Assembly: GCA_014860805.1 (NCBI GenBank) | Contig: JACZJB010000068.1 | Span: 1 to 49,353 of the forward strand | DNA: 49,353 bases | Direction of reading: 5' to 3' | DNA from: Anaerolineales bacterium | Lineage (GTDB): Bacteria > Chloroflexota > Anaerolineae > Anaerolineales > Villigracilaceae | Shown here: positions 32,647-41,727 of the stretch, in pieces | Numbering within the stretch: position 1 is the stretch's first letter | Layout of the letters: every line of letters begins with the position of its first letter | The notes under the pieces: generated by a model | The model's input: the letters and a program-made list of their open reading frames with translations, nothing else | Told to the model about the DNA's origin: nothing | Database searches by the model: none | Translations under genes and position numbers: made by a program

Positions 32647-33171
32647 ATGCCCTTGAAAAAGTATTTTCAATTCATTTTACTAAGCATTGCCTCAATCCTT
32701 GTTCTTTCAGCCTGTTCGGGATCAAAGAGCGATCTATTGCTGCTCGAAACCTTCACCAAAAACAGCGTGACCGTTTCGATCTATCTGAGCACGCCACAAA
32801 ATGGACAGGATGCGATTATCGCATCCTTTGCACCGCCGGACGGCTCCCATCTCTACAGCAAGGATATTCCACGTAATGGCGTGGATGGGCTCGGCAGGCC
32901 CACGTTGCTTGAGCTTACGCAGAACAGCAGGATGAAAGCAGCAGGCGAGTTAGTGGAAAGCGCCCCTGCAAACATCCCTGAATTTGAACCGAAGGACTTA
33001 TTGGTCTATCCTGCAGGTGCTGTGACTCTCACTCTGCCGGTCCACTTACCAACTGCAAAAGACTGGGTGAATGATGAAGTCAGTATCACGTACATGGCTT
33101 GTAACGACCGGGGATGTAAACCACCCGTTATGAATCAAATCATCACTTTAAGTATTCCGCCCATTCAATGA
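32647..33171 (+). CDS. Lipoprotein with DsbD-N-like domain
   Basis: 174 aa from ATG 32647. The ATG at 32641 is only one base from the -10 box and cannot be on the mRNA if that promoter is used. It has a signal peptide with lipobox LSAC (Cys23 lipidated). The mature part has beta-rich text ending TYMACNDRGCKPPVMNQIITLSI, like the N-terminal alpha domain of thiol:disulfide reductase DsbD ('Y.ACSD..C.PP'), whose two Cys carry electrons. It is followed at once by a thioredoxin-like lipoprotein gene, which supports a joint role in extracytoplasmic thiol redox. The DsbD-like call is moderate. Confidence 0.72.
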   Translation: MPLKKYFQFILLSIASILVLSACSGSKSDLLLLETFTKNSVTVSIYLSTPQNGQDAIIASFAPPDGSHLYSKDIPRNGVDGLGRPTLLELTQNSRMKAAGELVESAPANIPEFEPKDLLVYPAGAVTLTLPVHLPTAKDWVNDEVSITYMACNDRGCKPPVMNQIITLSIPPIQ

Positions 33172-33185
33172 TACACAGGGAAAAA

Positions 33186-33728
33186 ATGAATAAAAATTTA
33201 TTCTTGATTCTTACTACCCTATTCGTTCTATCTTGCAGCACTTTGTTTCCCCAGGATTCAAATCCGGGCGTGCCAGCAAATCCCCCGCGCACAGAAAATA
33301 CACCCGCAGGTTCAATACCCAAGGAACTGATCGGATTTACCGAAGTCCGCTTACATCCCAAAGATGGGAATCTGAATGAGATGCTGGCAGCAGAGACAGA
33401 AAAAGCGGCTGCGGCTGGCCTGCTCCCCGTTGTTGAGTTCGATGCAGATTGGTGTCCTCCATGCCAGGCGATCAAAAAACATTTGGAGGCTAAGAACGAA
33501 TTAATGCTCAAAGCGTACGATGGAACCTATATCATCAAACTGGATGTCGATGAATGGGGCTGGGAGAATGGCAAGGTCGAGAATTTCAATGTAGAGGCAA
33601 TCCCTGTCTATTTCAAATTGGACGAACAGGGGAAACCCACAGGGGAATTCATTGACGGCGGCGCATGGAATGAGGATATCCCAGAAAACATCGCACCTGT
33701 GATGGATTCATTCTTCCATGGCGGATAA
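33186..33728 (+). CDS. Thioredoxin-fold lipoprotein
   Basis: 180 aa from ATG 33186, which gives a proper signal peptide MNKNLFLILTTLFVLSC with lipidated Cys17. An ATG at 33168 overlapping the previous stop is less likely because it puts charged residues before the signal. After a Pro-rich spacer, the thioredoxin domain carries WCPPC at residues 89-93 (VVEFDADWCPPCQAIKKHL) and the cis-Pro region AIPVYFKLDEQG. It acts outside the cytoplasm as a disulfide reductase or oxidase, probably with the DsbD-like lipoprotein upstream (same strand, 14 bp apart). Confidence 0.85.
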   Translation: MNKNLFLILTTLFVLSCSTLFPQDSNPGVPANPPRTENTPAGSIPKELIGFTEVRLHPKDGNLNEMLAAETEKAAAAGLLPVVEFDADWCPPCQAIKKHLEAKNELMLKAYDGTYIIKLDVDEWGWENGKVENFNVEAIPVYFKLDEQGKPTGEFIDGGAWNEDIPENIAPVMDSFFHGG

Positions 33729-33787
33729 AAGCAGTTTTCCCAAAAATCCAGACCTCCGTGATAGTATTCAAATTAATCCTGCCACGA

Positions 33788-33793
33788 TATAAT
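33788..33793 (+). promoter_or_regulatory. -10 box of the cyclase/ATPase gene
   Basis: TATAAT 40 bp before ATG 33834; the -35 is weak (TATTCA at 17 bp). Confidence 0.5.
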
Positions 33794-33833
33794 ACAAAAC
33801 CATATTTAATTGTTGAGGACCCAGGTCCCATCC

Positions 33834-36800
33834 ATGTCGTTATCCCTGATTGACACACTAAAAAGCTATATTCCAGATATTCTTCAAAAAAGGATCGCAG
33901 CCGAACCAACGCCTCCAAACAAACCGTTTGGAGAATTTTATCAGGCGGCTGTCCTTTTTGTTGATATTTCAGGATTCACCGCACTGACAGAGCAATTCGC
34001 AGCAAGGGGACCTTCCGGCGCAGAGGATATTTCTGCCGTTTTAAATGATTTTTACGGGCAATGGATCAACATCATAAAAAGTTACGGCGGGGATATTATC
34101 AAATTTGCGGGCGATGGTTTGCTGGTCATCTGGCAATACAACAATCTTGAAAAAGCAAGCCTGCTTGCAGCCCAAACAGCTCTTGAAGCGCGCAAAAAAC
34201 TGGAAACTTTCCGCATAGGCGGCCATACTCTTTCCACACGCATCGCACTGGGGGCGGGACAAATCGCATTGACTGGCCTTGGCGGCGTGTTCAACCGCTG
34301 GGAAATGGTCATCACTGGCGATGCGTTGGATCAGATCAGTATGGCTCAAAAGACTCTCAAGCCCGGGCAGATCATTGTTTCTGTGGAGGCGTGGAAACAG
34401 ATAAAGAAATTTGGGGTTGGCGTTCCAGCTGAAGAGGGGCGAATGCTATTGTCCGGGGTCAACTCCCAGATCCCGAAAGAGGCGCCTCGTTACTTCAACC
34501 TGAAAGAAGACAGCATCCCCGCACTGAGATCGTATATCCCCGGTGCAATTGCAAAACGCATCGACGCCGGACAATCGGATTGGCTTGCAGAACTTCGGCG
34601 TGTTACAAGTCTCTTCATCAACATCCCTGAAATGACGCGCGGAACAGATACCGACCTGGCACAACAGCTTGCGCAAATTTTGCAAAGTACTATTTATCGC
34701 TATGAAGGCAGCGTCAACAAGATCGCAGTGGATGAGAAGGGAGTTTCGCTGTTGGCAGCTTTTGGGCTTCCGCCATTTTCGCATGAAGACGATCCCTTGC
34801 GCGGGGTTCTTGCGGCACAGGATATTCTCGCTGCGGTGAAAGAACTGGGGCTGGGATGTTACATTGGCATTGCCACAGGGCGCATGTTCTGCGGCGTGAT
34901 CGGCAATGAAAAACGCAGGGAATATACGATCAATGGCGACGCGGTGAATTTGGCGGCGCGATTAATGCACGCCATTTCAGAAAATATGAGCACGCCTGCA
35001 GGAGAACTGATTCAGATCATCTGTGATACAAGCACATATGAAGGCGCCAAAAGCCGCGTGGATTTTATTTCAATGGATCCCATCAACATCCGCGGCAAGT
35101 CTCATCCAGTGCCCATTTTTATTCCGCAGGCGCGTCATGCAAAAGGCAAAGGACAAATTGCATTGACCGACATGATCGGGCGTGAAGAGGAACGGTTTGC
35201 CATTGCGGAAGCCTTGCGTGCTTTGATCACAAAAGAAAGCAGGGTGATCACCATCGAAGGTGAAGCAGGGTTTGGAAAATCGCGGCTGGTGGAGGAGCTA
35301 TACCGCCAGGCCGGCGCGATGAATGTAAATATTCTGCTTGGTCTTGGGGAAGCGATTGAGCAGGGCACTCCGTATCACGTCTGGAAGGATATTACAAAAA
35401 AAATATTCAACCTCGATGAGCAGGAAAGCATTACAGAACAAAAACTCGTTTTCGAAAATTTGATGAATGAGAATGCCGAACTCAAAGAGCGCGCGCCCCT
35501 TTTAAGTGCAGTGCTGCCGTTTGCCATCCCGGATAATGAAAGCACAAAGAATATAATCGGCGATGCTCGCGCAAATGCCATGCATCATCTCATCATTGAA
35601 CGGCTCTCGCAAGCAGCCTCGCGCACTCCCATCGCACTTGTAATTGAAGATGTGCATTGGCTGGACTCAGGCTCCTGGGCATTATTAACTCTTGCCGTGC
35701 AACGGGTCACGCCGCTGCTGGTCGTGATCACTGCACGCCCCATGGGTGTGAATGCGCCGATGAGTTTCAAGCAAATACGGGAAATGCAACTCACGCGATT
35801 TTTATCGCTCGCGCCGCTCAGCAATCTAGACATCGAAACCCTGCTTCAGCAACGATTGAATGTGCAAAAATTACCAAATGAACTTGTCACGTTTATTCGG
35901 AACAAGGCGGAGGGTCACCCCTTTTACAGCGAGGAACTGGCTTACGCTTTGCGCGACAGCGGCTTCATCGAAATCAAAGATAATGAATGCCGCATCACTT
36001 CCGCTGCGGGGGATTTGGAGGAACTCAACCTGCCAGGCTCACTGGAAGGAGTGATCACCAGCCGCATCGACAAAATGCCGCCTTCGCATCAACTCACCCT
36101 GAAAGTTGCTTCCGTTATCGGGAGAGTTTTCGCCCTGCGAGAATTGTCTGCCATTTACCCGATCAAATCCGAGCTGGATGAATTACCGGAATATTTATCC
36201 AATCTGGAAAAACAAGAGCTGACCATCCTTGATACGCCCGATCCTGAAGTGTCGTATTTATTCAAACACATCATTACGCAGGAAGTGGCTTATAACCTGT
36301 TGCTCTACTCGCAGAGACGCTCCCTGCACCGAGCCATCGCCGAATGGTATGAAGGTTCCTTCATGCAGGATATCATCACCTATTACCCAGTCCTGGCACA
36401 TCACTGGAAACAGGCAGATGTTCCTCAAAAAGCCATCGAGTACCTTGAAAAGTCAGGCGAAATGGCTTTCCGAAATGGCACCTACCGAGAGGCGATCCAG
36501 TTCTTTTCGCAGGCGCTTGAAAAAGCAGACAATGAAAGGGATTTAAACATCCCCCCATTGAAACGGGCATTCTGGCTCAGGCGCATGGGTGAAGCGCTAA
36601 TGGGGCTCGGAGATATGGACTCAGCGCGGAAACATCTCCGCAAAGCAGTTTTCATCCTTAAGCATCCCAGCCCAGCCACATCCATGGGCGTTGTTTTTGG
36701 TCTAGCGGCACAGTGGTTCATCCAAAACCTGCATCTTCGTTTCCCGCATATTTTTCTTGGACGGTTAAAGGATAAGGACAAAGAACTTCAGGAAGTGGCG

Positions 36801-37937
36801 CAAATTTTTACCTATCTGGGCCACGTGAATTATATTAAGCTCGAAAGCCTGCCGATGTTTTTTCATACCCTGGGCAGTTTGAATTTTTCTGAAGACGGCG
36901 GCAGTATGTCTCCAGCCCGCGTGTGGGCGCTGGGTTCTGCCAGTGCAATCTTTGGCTTTATCCCCAATCATAAACTGGCAAAGCACTATACGGAAAAAGC
37001 CATTGAAGCCTCTGCACAAGTGGATAATCCCCGCTCCCAGGTATGGACGTATCTGGCTGTAGGTACATACCAGCTCGGCATCGCGGAATGGGATGCGTCT
37101 CGAACAGCTTTGCAAAAGGCAAAAGAACTGTCCATCAGCGCGTCGGACAACCATCTTGAAGGTGATGCAGAAACCGTCCTGGCTGGATTGGAATTCTATC
37201 GCGGTGCTAGTTTTGAACGGAGCAAACAACATTACAATAGCCTGATAGCGCAAGCAAATAAATCTGGAAATCAATTGCACCGCACCTGGGCGACGTATGG
37301 GATTTCCTTCCTTCACAACCTTCACGGGGAATTCCAGCAAGCCCTTCAAAACGCAAAAGGTGGTGAACTGCTCGATCCTACGCCGATCAATATCGCTCAT
37401 TTAAACAGCATTCGTGCCATGGCAAACTGGAGATTGGGGAATGAAGAAGAGGCAGTCAAAGCCATGGCGAAGGCATTGCCAATCTTAATTTCACTTCCAC
37501 CGCAGGTTTATTCCCTGCTGGTTTCATACCGGATCCTTTCACAAATCACTCTTGAGATGTGGGAGCAAAAGAAGAGTTTTAACGTCCACGGCTGGCAGAC
37601 AGAAAGTGAAATCCAAAAAACTTTCAAGTCGCTGCAAAAAATGCTCAGGAAATTTAAACCAGCCTTTCCAATTGGAGAACCCAGTTATCTGTTGTATCGC
37701 GGCACGCAAAAATGGATGAAAGGAAGAAGGGAATCGGCGCAAAAAGACTGGCAAGCAAGCGCCCAGTCCGCAAGAAGGCTTTCCATGCCATGGGACGAAG
37801 CTGTTGCCTTGCGCGAAATCGGCAGACACGCAGAAGGGGATTTACGCAGGATCAATCTTGAAAAAGCGCTTACACTGTTCACATCCTGTCAGGCAAAATA
37901 CGACATGACGGACACAAAGAAATTACTGGAAAAATAA
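33834..37937 (+). CDS. Class III adenylate cyclase-like / AAA ATPase / TPR protein
   Basis: 1367 aa from ATG 33834 (MSLSLIDTLKSYIPDIL). First cyclase domain, residues about 35-230: AAVLFVDISGFTALTEQ and GGDIIKFAGDGLLVIW keep both metal Asp. Second cyclase domain, about 255-440: SLFINIPEMTRGTD lacks the first metal Asp but keeps GDAVNLAARL. A STAND-type ATPase follows (IGREEERFAIAEAL; Walker A EGEAGFGKSR near 475; Walker B VIEDVHWLD). The C-terminal half is TPR-rich (residues about 850-1360). The order cyclase-cyclase-ATPase-TPR is that of mammalian soluble adenylyl cyclase. It is cytoplasmic with no membrane segment. cAMP synthesis is plausible but untested. Confidence 0.9.
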   Translation: MSLSLIDTLKSYIPDILQKRIAAEPTPPNKPFGEFYQAAVLFVDISGFTALTEQFAARGPSGAEDISAVLNDFYGQWINIIKSYGGDIIKFAGDGLLVIWQYNNLEKASLLAAQTALEARKKLETFRIGGHTLSTRIALGAGQIALTGLGGVFNRWEMVITGDALDQISMAQKTLKPGQIIVSVEAWKQIKKFGVGVPAEEGRMLLSGVNSQIPKEAPRYFNLKEDSIPALRSYIPGAIAKRIDAGQSDWLAELRRVTSLFINIPEMTRGTDTDLAQQLAQILQSTIYRYEGSVNKIAVDEKGVSLLAAFGLPPFSHEDDPLRGVLAAQDILAAVKELGLGCYIGIATGRMFCGVIGNEKRREYTINGDAVNLAARLMHAISENMSTPAGELIQIICDTSTYEGAKSRVDFISMDPINIRGKSHPVPIFIPQARHAKGKGQIALTDMIGREEERFAIAEALRALITKESRVITIEGEAGFGKSRLVEELYRQAGAMNVNILLGLGEAIEQGTPYHVWKDITKKIFNLDEQESITEQKLVFENLMNENAELKERAPLLSAVLPFAIPDNESTKNIIGDARANAMHHLIIERLSQAASRTPIALVIEDVHWLDSGSWALLTLAVQRVTPLLVVITARPMGVNAPMSFKQIREMQLTRFLSLAPLSNLDIETLLQQRLNVQKLPNELVTFIRNKAEGHPFYSEELAYALRDSGFIEIKDNECRITSAAGDLEELNLPGSLEGVITSRIDKMPPSHQLTLKVASVIGRVFALRELSAIYPIKSELDELPEYLSNLEKQELTILDTPDPEVSYLFKHIITQEVAYNLLLYSQRRSLHRAIAEWYEGSFMQDIITYYPVLAHHWKQADVPQKAIEYLEKSGEMAFRNGTYREAIQFFSQALEKADNERDLNIPPLKRAFWLRRMGEALMGLGDMDSARKHLRKAVFILKHPSPATSMGVVFGLAAQWFIQNLHLRFPHIFLGRLKDKDKELQEVAQIFTYLGHVNYIKLESLPMFFHTLGSLNFSEDGGSMSPARVWALGSASAIFGFIPNHKLAKHYTEKAIEASAQVDNPRSQVWTYLAVGTYQLGIAEWDASRTALQKAKELSISASDNHLEGDAETVLAGLEFYRGASFERSKQHYNSLIAQANKSGNQLHRTWATYGISFLHNLHGEFQQALQNAKGGELLDPTPINIAHLNSIRAMANWRLGNEEEAVKAMAKALPILISLPPQVYSLLVSYRILSQITLEMWEQKKSFNVHGWQTESEIQKTFKSLQKMLRKFKPAFPIGEPSYLLYRGTQKWMKGRRESAQKDWQASAQSARRLSMPWDEAVALREIGRHAEGDLRRINLEKALTLFTSCQAKYDMTDTKKLLEK

Positions 37938-37968
37938 AAGGCTTTTGAGAACATCTCAAAAGCCTTTT
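37936..37968. terminator. Bidirectional terminator between convergent genes
   Basis: A 14-bp stem pairs AAAAGGCTTTTGAG (37936-37949) with CTCAAAAGCCTTTT (37955-37968), T-rich on both strands. Confidence 0.88.
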
Positions 37969-37982
37969 ATTTCGTCGCAAAA

Positions 37983-38711
37983 TTAGTGGATCGTTCCGCG
38001 TGCAAGCTCTATTATTTCTTTTTTATCTTCATAGATACGTACCAGCTTGCCATCCTGCATTTGTAGAACACGATCCACGTACTGGCACATGCGCAAATCA
38101 TGCGTTACGATGATGCCCGCGCGTTCATTTTCATGAATGAGATTCGCAAAAGTCTCCACAACTTGATAAGCCCGCTCGGTATCCAACGATGCAGTTGGCT
38201 CGTCAGCCAAAACCACCGCGGGATTATGGATCAACGCACGGGCAATCGCCACTCGCTGCTGTTGACCTCCAGACATTTGCGCAGGCAGGTTATGCAAACG
38301 GTCTGAAAGTCCCAGCCGCGCAAGCAGTTCATCCGAACGGATGCGGCTGGCGTGATCCAGTCTTCCATTCAATCGCAGCATGAATTCCACATTTTCACGA
38401 GCAGACAAAAACGGGATCAAGTTATTCGACTGAAAAGTAAAGCCGATCTTTTCGCGGCGCAACTTTACACGCTGTTTTTCATTCATTTGGGCAAGGTCCT
38501 GTCCGTCGATCAGCACCTGCCCGCTGGTTGGAGTGAGCAAAGCCGCCAAAATAGACAACATCGTGGTCTTACCCGAACCGCTTGGGCCCACCAACGCCAC
38601 AAACTCTCCAGACTTTACCTGAAATGAAACATGATCCACGGCGTTGATGGTTGCGCCGTCCAACGAAAAAGACTTTACCAAGTCACGAACTTCAAGAGCT
38701 ATAGTAGACAT
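37983..38711 (-). CDS. ABC transporter ATP-binding protein (MacB/LolD type)
   Basis: 242 aa. Walker A GPSGSGKTT, Q-loop FQSNNLIPFLSARENVEFML, signature MSGGQQQRVAIARAL, Walker B VVLADEPTASLD and H-loop VTHDLR are all present, so it should hydrolyse ATP. The order and text match the MacB/LolD/FtsE-like subfamily, which pairs with FtsX-type permeases in mechanotransmission rather than substrate passage through the membrane. A ribosome site AGGTGA precedes the ATG. It is 8 bp downstream of its permease, last gene of a minus-strand operon. Confidence 0.95.
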   Translation of the reverse strand: MSTIALEVRDLVKSFSLDGATINAVDHVSFQVKSGEFVALVGPSGSGKTTMLSILAALLTPTSGQVLIDGQDLAQMNEKQRVKLRREKIGFTFQSNNLIPFLSARENVEFMLRLNGRLDHASRIRSDELLARLGLSDRLHNLPAQMSGGQQQRVAIARALIHNPAVVLADEPTASLDTERAYQVVETFANLIHENERAGIIVTHDLRMCQYVDRVLQMQDGKLVRIYEDKKEIIELARGTIH

Positions 38712-38719
38712 TTTTTCAC

Positions 38720-39880
38720 CTACCCCAACCGAAGAGCCTTAAGCGGCTCAATACGAACTGCATAAATAATGGAGACCATCCCGCCAAAGGGGCCAATCGC
38801 CAAAAGCAATGCGATTGCGATCAAAGAACGCGCGCCATTGAAAACCAGTGGAATCGTGGGAGGGAAGCCGAGTGAGAACAAATACGTCAGACCGCCTCCA
38901 ATCCCCACCCCGAGCGCAGTCACAAAAATGATTTGAATCACAGCGGACAGACCCACCACGCCATTTGAAGAACCAATGGCTTTCAAAACGCCGATCTGCG
39001 GAACTTTCTGCAATATTTGAATCTGGAAAAAACCGCCGATGACAAGAATACCGATGAGCAAGGTAAAGACTCCCTGCGTTTGGACTGTCCCTTGCTGGGC
39101 AGAGTACCCGGGAATATTGTTGATGGTAGTATCAATATCGGCAACTTCAATGTTAGTAACCTTCTCTGTCAGCCTTGCAGACATTGCTTCCGTCTGCAAA
39201 GGGTCCGTCAACTTGACCGCAATGATGTTGGGGTAAGGCGTGTCACTGGTCAACTCCGATTCGGATTGGGGACGGATCTTTTCCCAGGTTGCAGCTGGAA
39301 CAAAGATCGTGGGCTGGAAGAAATATGACTGACCCTCCACCAAACCAACGATCTTTAATTCAAAAAATTCATCTTCCGTACCTTGTGTGGAGCGGATCTG
39401 GATGGTATCGCCAACCTGAATATCGGTACGCAGCGCCACATTGCGATCTATGACAGCTTCACGGGCTTCCCCGCCGCGAAATTCACGGCCATCAAGGATC
39501 GGAGGCATGCCTGGTCTGCCGGGTTCTGCTCCAAGCATGGATACTTTCAGAGGCTCAGGCAGAGAGACGATCTCTGTGCTGGATGTGTAAATCGCGCCCG
39601 CATCTGCGACGCCATCCACACGGCGGACAGATTTCACTGTATTCGTTTCCAGGCGGCTGGATGAAATGCTATAGTCTGATTTCTCCAAAAAGACGACAAG
39701 CTGTGCGTCTAAATTTGCCACATACTGACGATTGCCATTGGCAAGTCCCTCGCCAAGCGCAGCAATAAACAAGACCAATAATGTGATCAGTGCGATCACC
39801 AATGCCACAAGTAGAAAACGACCTTTGTTGCGGACCACTTCTTTGATGGCGAGATATGTTGCAAGAAAAATATTCTTCAT
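38720..39880 (-). CDS. FtsX/MacB-type ABC permease
   Basis: 386 aa. The N-terminal helix (FLLVALVIALITLLVLFIAAL), a large extracytoplasmic MacB_PCD-type domain (about residues 45-250) and three C-terminal helices (TLLIGILVIGGFFQIQILQ, GVVGLSAVIQIIFVTALGVG, IAIALLLAIGPFGGMVSII) match the FtsX fold. It works with the ATPase encoded downstream, possibly for lipoprotein or peptide export or envelope sensing. It is translated 21 bp after a peroxiredoxin-like gene. Confidence 0.92.
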   Translation of the reverse strand: MKNIFLATYLAIKEVVRNKGRFLLVALVIALITLLVLFIAALGEGLANGNRQYVANLDAQLVVFLEKSDYSISSSRLETNTVKSVRRVDGVADAGAIYTSSTEIVSLPEPLKVSMLGAEPGRPGMPPILDGREFRGGEAREAVIDRNVALRTDIQVGDTIQIRSTQGTEDEFFELKIVGLVEGQSYFFQPTIFVPAATWEKIRPQSESELTSDTPYPNIIAVKLTDPLQTEAMSARLTEKVTNIEVADIDTTINNIPGYSAQQGTVQTQGVFTLLIGILVIGGFFQIQILQKVPQIGVLKAIGSSNGVVGLSAVIQIIFVTALGVGIGGGLTYLFSLGFPPTIPLVFNGARSLIAIALLLAIGPFGGMVSIIYAVRIEPLKALRLG

Positions 39881-39901
39881 GATGCTTCTTTCAAATGTAT
39901 T

Positions 39902-40501
39902 TTAGATAACGGGCTTCGAATCAAAAGGCTTATTCCAATCCACACCCATGATTCCATGCAAAATCAAGTCTACGGGAGGATGATCGGCAATATCTTCATA
40001 ATAGTACGGCAGGCGGACTCGCCCATCCGTGCCGATGATGAAGGTATCGGACATTTGATAGGCATCCTGCCCTGCATGTGGAAGTTCGGGTTTGTATCCT
40101 TTTTGGCGTGCCAGCCTGCGGTTGGACAGCCAAATGCGCGGTGAAAGCAGGGTTTGCCATGCTGTACCTTGGTACAAGCCATAAGCACGATAGGCAGTCC
40201 GATCCGGGTCTGCCAGACATATTGCGCTGGGGGCGCGCTGATCACAGAAAGCTTTGGCAGCTTCCGCCGAGGCGTGGGAAATGATCGCAAGGCGCAGCCC
40301 TTTCTCGGTTAAGGCTTGATGCGCGCCGATCAATTGATCCATCATCTCTTTGCATTGCGGGCATCCAAAATGACGGGTAAACGCCAGCACCAGCACACTC
40401 TTCTCCCACAGGGAAGAAAGCTGCACAGGCTTGCCATTCGCACCCAATAACTTCACATCGGGCGCGGGGTCATTGAATTTGAGTTGATTTTTTATTTCCA
40501 T
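39902..40501 (-). CDS. AhpC/TSA-family peroxiredoxin-like protein
   Basis: 199 aa. The thioredoxin-fold pattern PAPDVKLLGANGKPVQLSSL, then VLVLAFTRHFGCPQCKEMM with a CxxC pair, matches the AhpC-TSA_2 group rather than classical Prx (no PxxxT/SxxC). It probably reduces peroxides or disulfides in the cytoplasm. No signal peptide. AAGGAAG precedes the ATG. It is the first gene of the operon with the FtsX-type ABC exporter, which hints that the transporter and redox protein respond to the same stress (inference). Confidence 0.85.
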   Translation of the reverse strand: MEIKNQLKFNDPAPDVKLLGANGKPVQLSSLWEKSVLVLAFTRHFGCPQCKEMMDQLIGAHQALTEKGLRLAIISHASAEAAKAFCDQRAPSAICLADPDRTAYRAYGLYQGTAWQTLLSPRIWLSNRRLARQKGYKPELPHAGQDAYQMSDTFIIGTDGRVRLPYYYEDIADHPPVDLILHGIMGVDWNKPFDSKPVI

Positions 40502-40645
40502 GTCTTCCTTACAGATATTGAAATCTCAAAGTTTGAATATCAAGATTATACTACATTGCACAGGTTTTGCAAAGGTTTTGCAATGGGAGGTTTTTTTACG
40601 ACAAACCCAAAAAAAGAGCACACAGTCATCTGCATGCTCCAAAAG

Positions 40646-41653
40646 TTACGCAATATGCAAAATGGATTTTTCCACCTTGCCGCCGTTTTTTGCCACCCGC
40701 CGCCAACTGCTGTTGTCGTTGAGCGAAATCCAGCGTCTCTCTTCGGTGCGGTAAAACCAATCCTTGTCCTGCTGGTAATACACAAGCACACCTGTCGACT
40801 CCCAAATATTGAGAATCTCATTTCCATGCGCATGCGTGTCGTCAAAGTCGGTAGTAGCCCGCTGACCCATCTCGCTGTAGAGTTCATTCAACTCCAGCAA
40901 AAGCGTATTGATCTCTGGAGATAGATGATTCACTTTCAAACCAATGCGTTTGGCTTCTTCGATCAGGATTGGATACCCGTGCGATGGATATTTTGAATTT
41001 AAGGTAGCGGCAATATTTTCAGCCACCTTTTCATCTTCAATATGATAGGCAAGCAATTCCTTGCACAACATGATGGACAAGGATTCGGCACGGTCTACCG
41101 CGCCAATGACAAGCGGATGCACATGCTGGAATAGCTGCTGATATGGATTCTCGCTCGTATCGGACCCTTGAGCCTGCCACAGTTTCACGACACGATTCAA
41201 TTCATCCAGGCTGACGCTCACGCGGTCATTATCGCGATCGATCGGGGAAAGCGCATGAGTAAGAGATGTGTCCACCGATGTAAGATATGCCATTGGGCCC
41301 ATCTGGATCTCATTTGCCCCGAGAGTGATCATCGTTGCGGCGGAAGCGCATTCCAGCGGAATCACAGCCACCATCTGCTCGCAATACTGGCGCAGCAGAT
41401 TTACGATCCGCAGGGAGGCTTGCCCATTTCCGCCGCTGGATTTTATGAAAAGATAGATATTTTCCTGATGGCCGATCTTTTCCAATAACTCGAACAACGC
41501 CAGCACATCATCATGACAGACGCTGCCGCGCGGGTTGTTGAAGTAAGTCACCAGGGTTCCGCCAAGCAGCTTATTGACCTGCTTGATAATGCTCTGGGTC
41601 TTCTCAAATAAAATGGGAGGTTGTTTTTCCTTGTTCTTGTTCTGGGTCGCCAT
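40646..41653 (-). CDS. ClpP-fold serine protease, SDH/SppA-like
   Basis: 335 aa. The core NIYLFIKSSGGNGQASLRIVN (oxyanion Gly-Gly) and VIPLECASAATMITLGANEI (nucleophile Ser in 'SAAT') with MGPMAYLTSVDTSLTH match the serine dehydrogenase proteinase/SppA branch of the ClpP/crotonase superfamily. No signal peptide or membrane helix is present, so it is a soluble cytoplasmic protease. The last 60 residues (ILNIWESTGVLVYYQQDKDWFY read onward) look like an added module. AGGAG precedes the ATG. It is monocistronic. Confidence 0.85.
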   Translation of the reverse strand: MATQNKNKEKQPPILFEKTQSIIKQVNKLLGGTLVTYFNNPRGSVCHDDVLALFELLEKIGHQENIYLFIKSSGGNGQASLRIVNLLRQYCEQMVAVIPLECASAATMITLGANEIQMGPMAYLTSVDTSLTHALSPIDRDNDRVSVSLDELNRVVKLWQAQGSDTSENPYQQLFQHVHPLVIGAVDRAESLSIMLCKELLAYHIEDEKVAENIAATLNSKYPSHGYPILIEEAKRIGLKVNHLSPEINTLLLELNELYSEMGQRATTDFDDTHAHGNEILNIWESTGVLVYYQQDKDWFYRTEERRWISLNDNSSWRRVAKNGGKVEKSILHIA

Positions 41654-41727
41654 TTTGTATTCTCCTAACCTAAGGGTGGCGGGATAATATCATTTATTTA
41701 TTAATCAATGTTGAGACATATGTCCTA

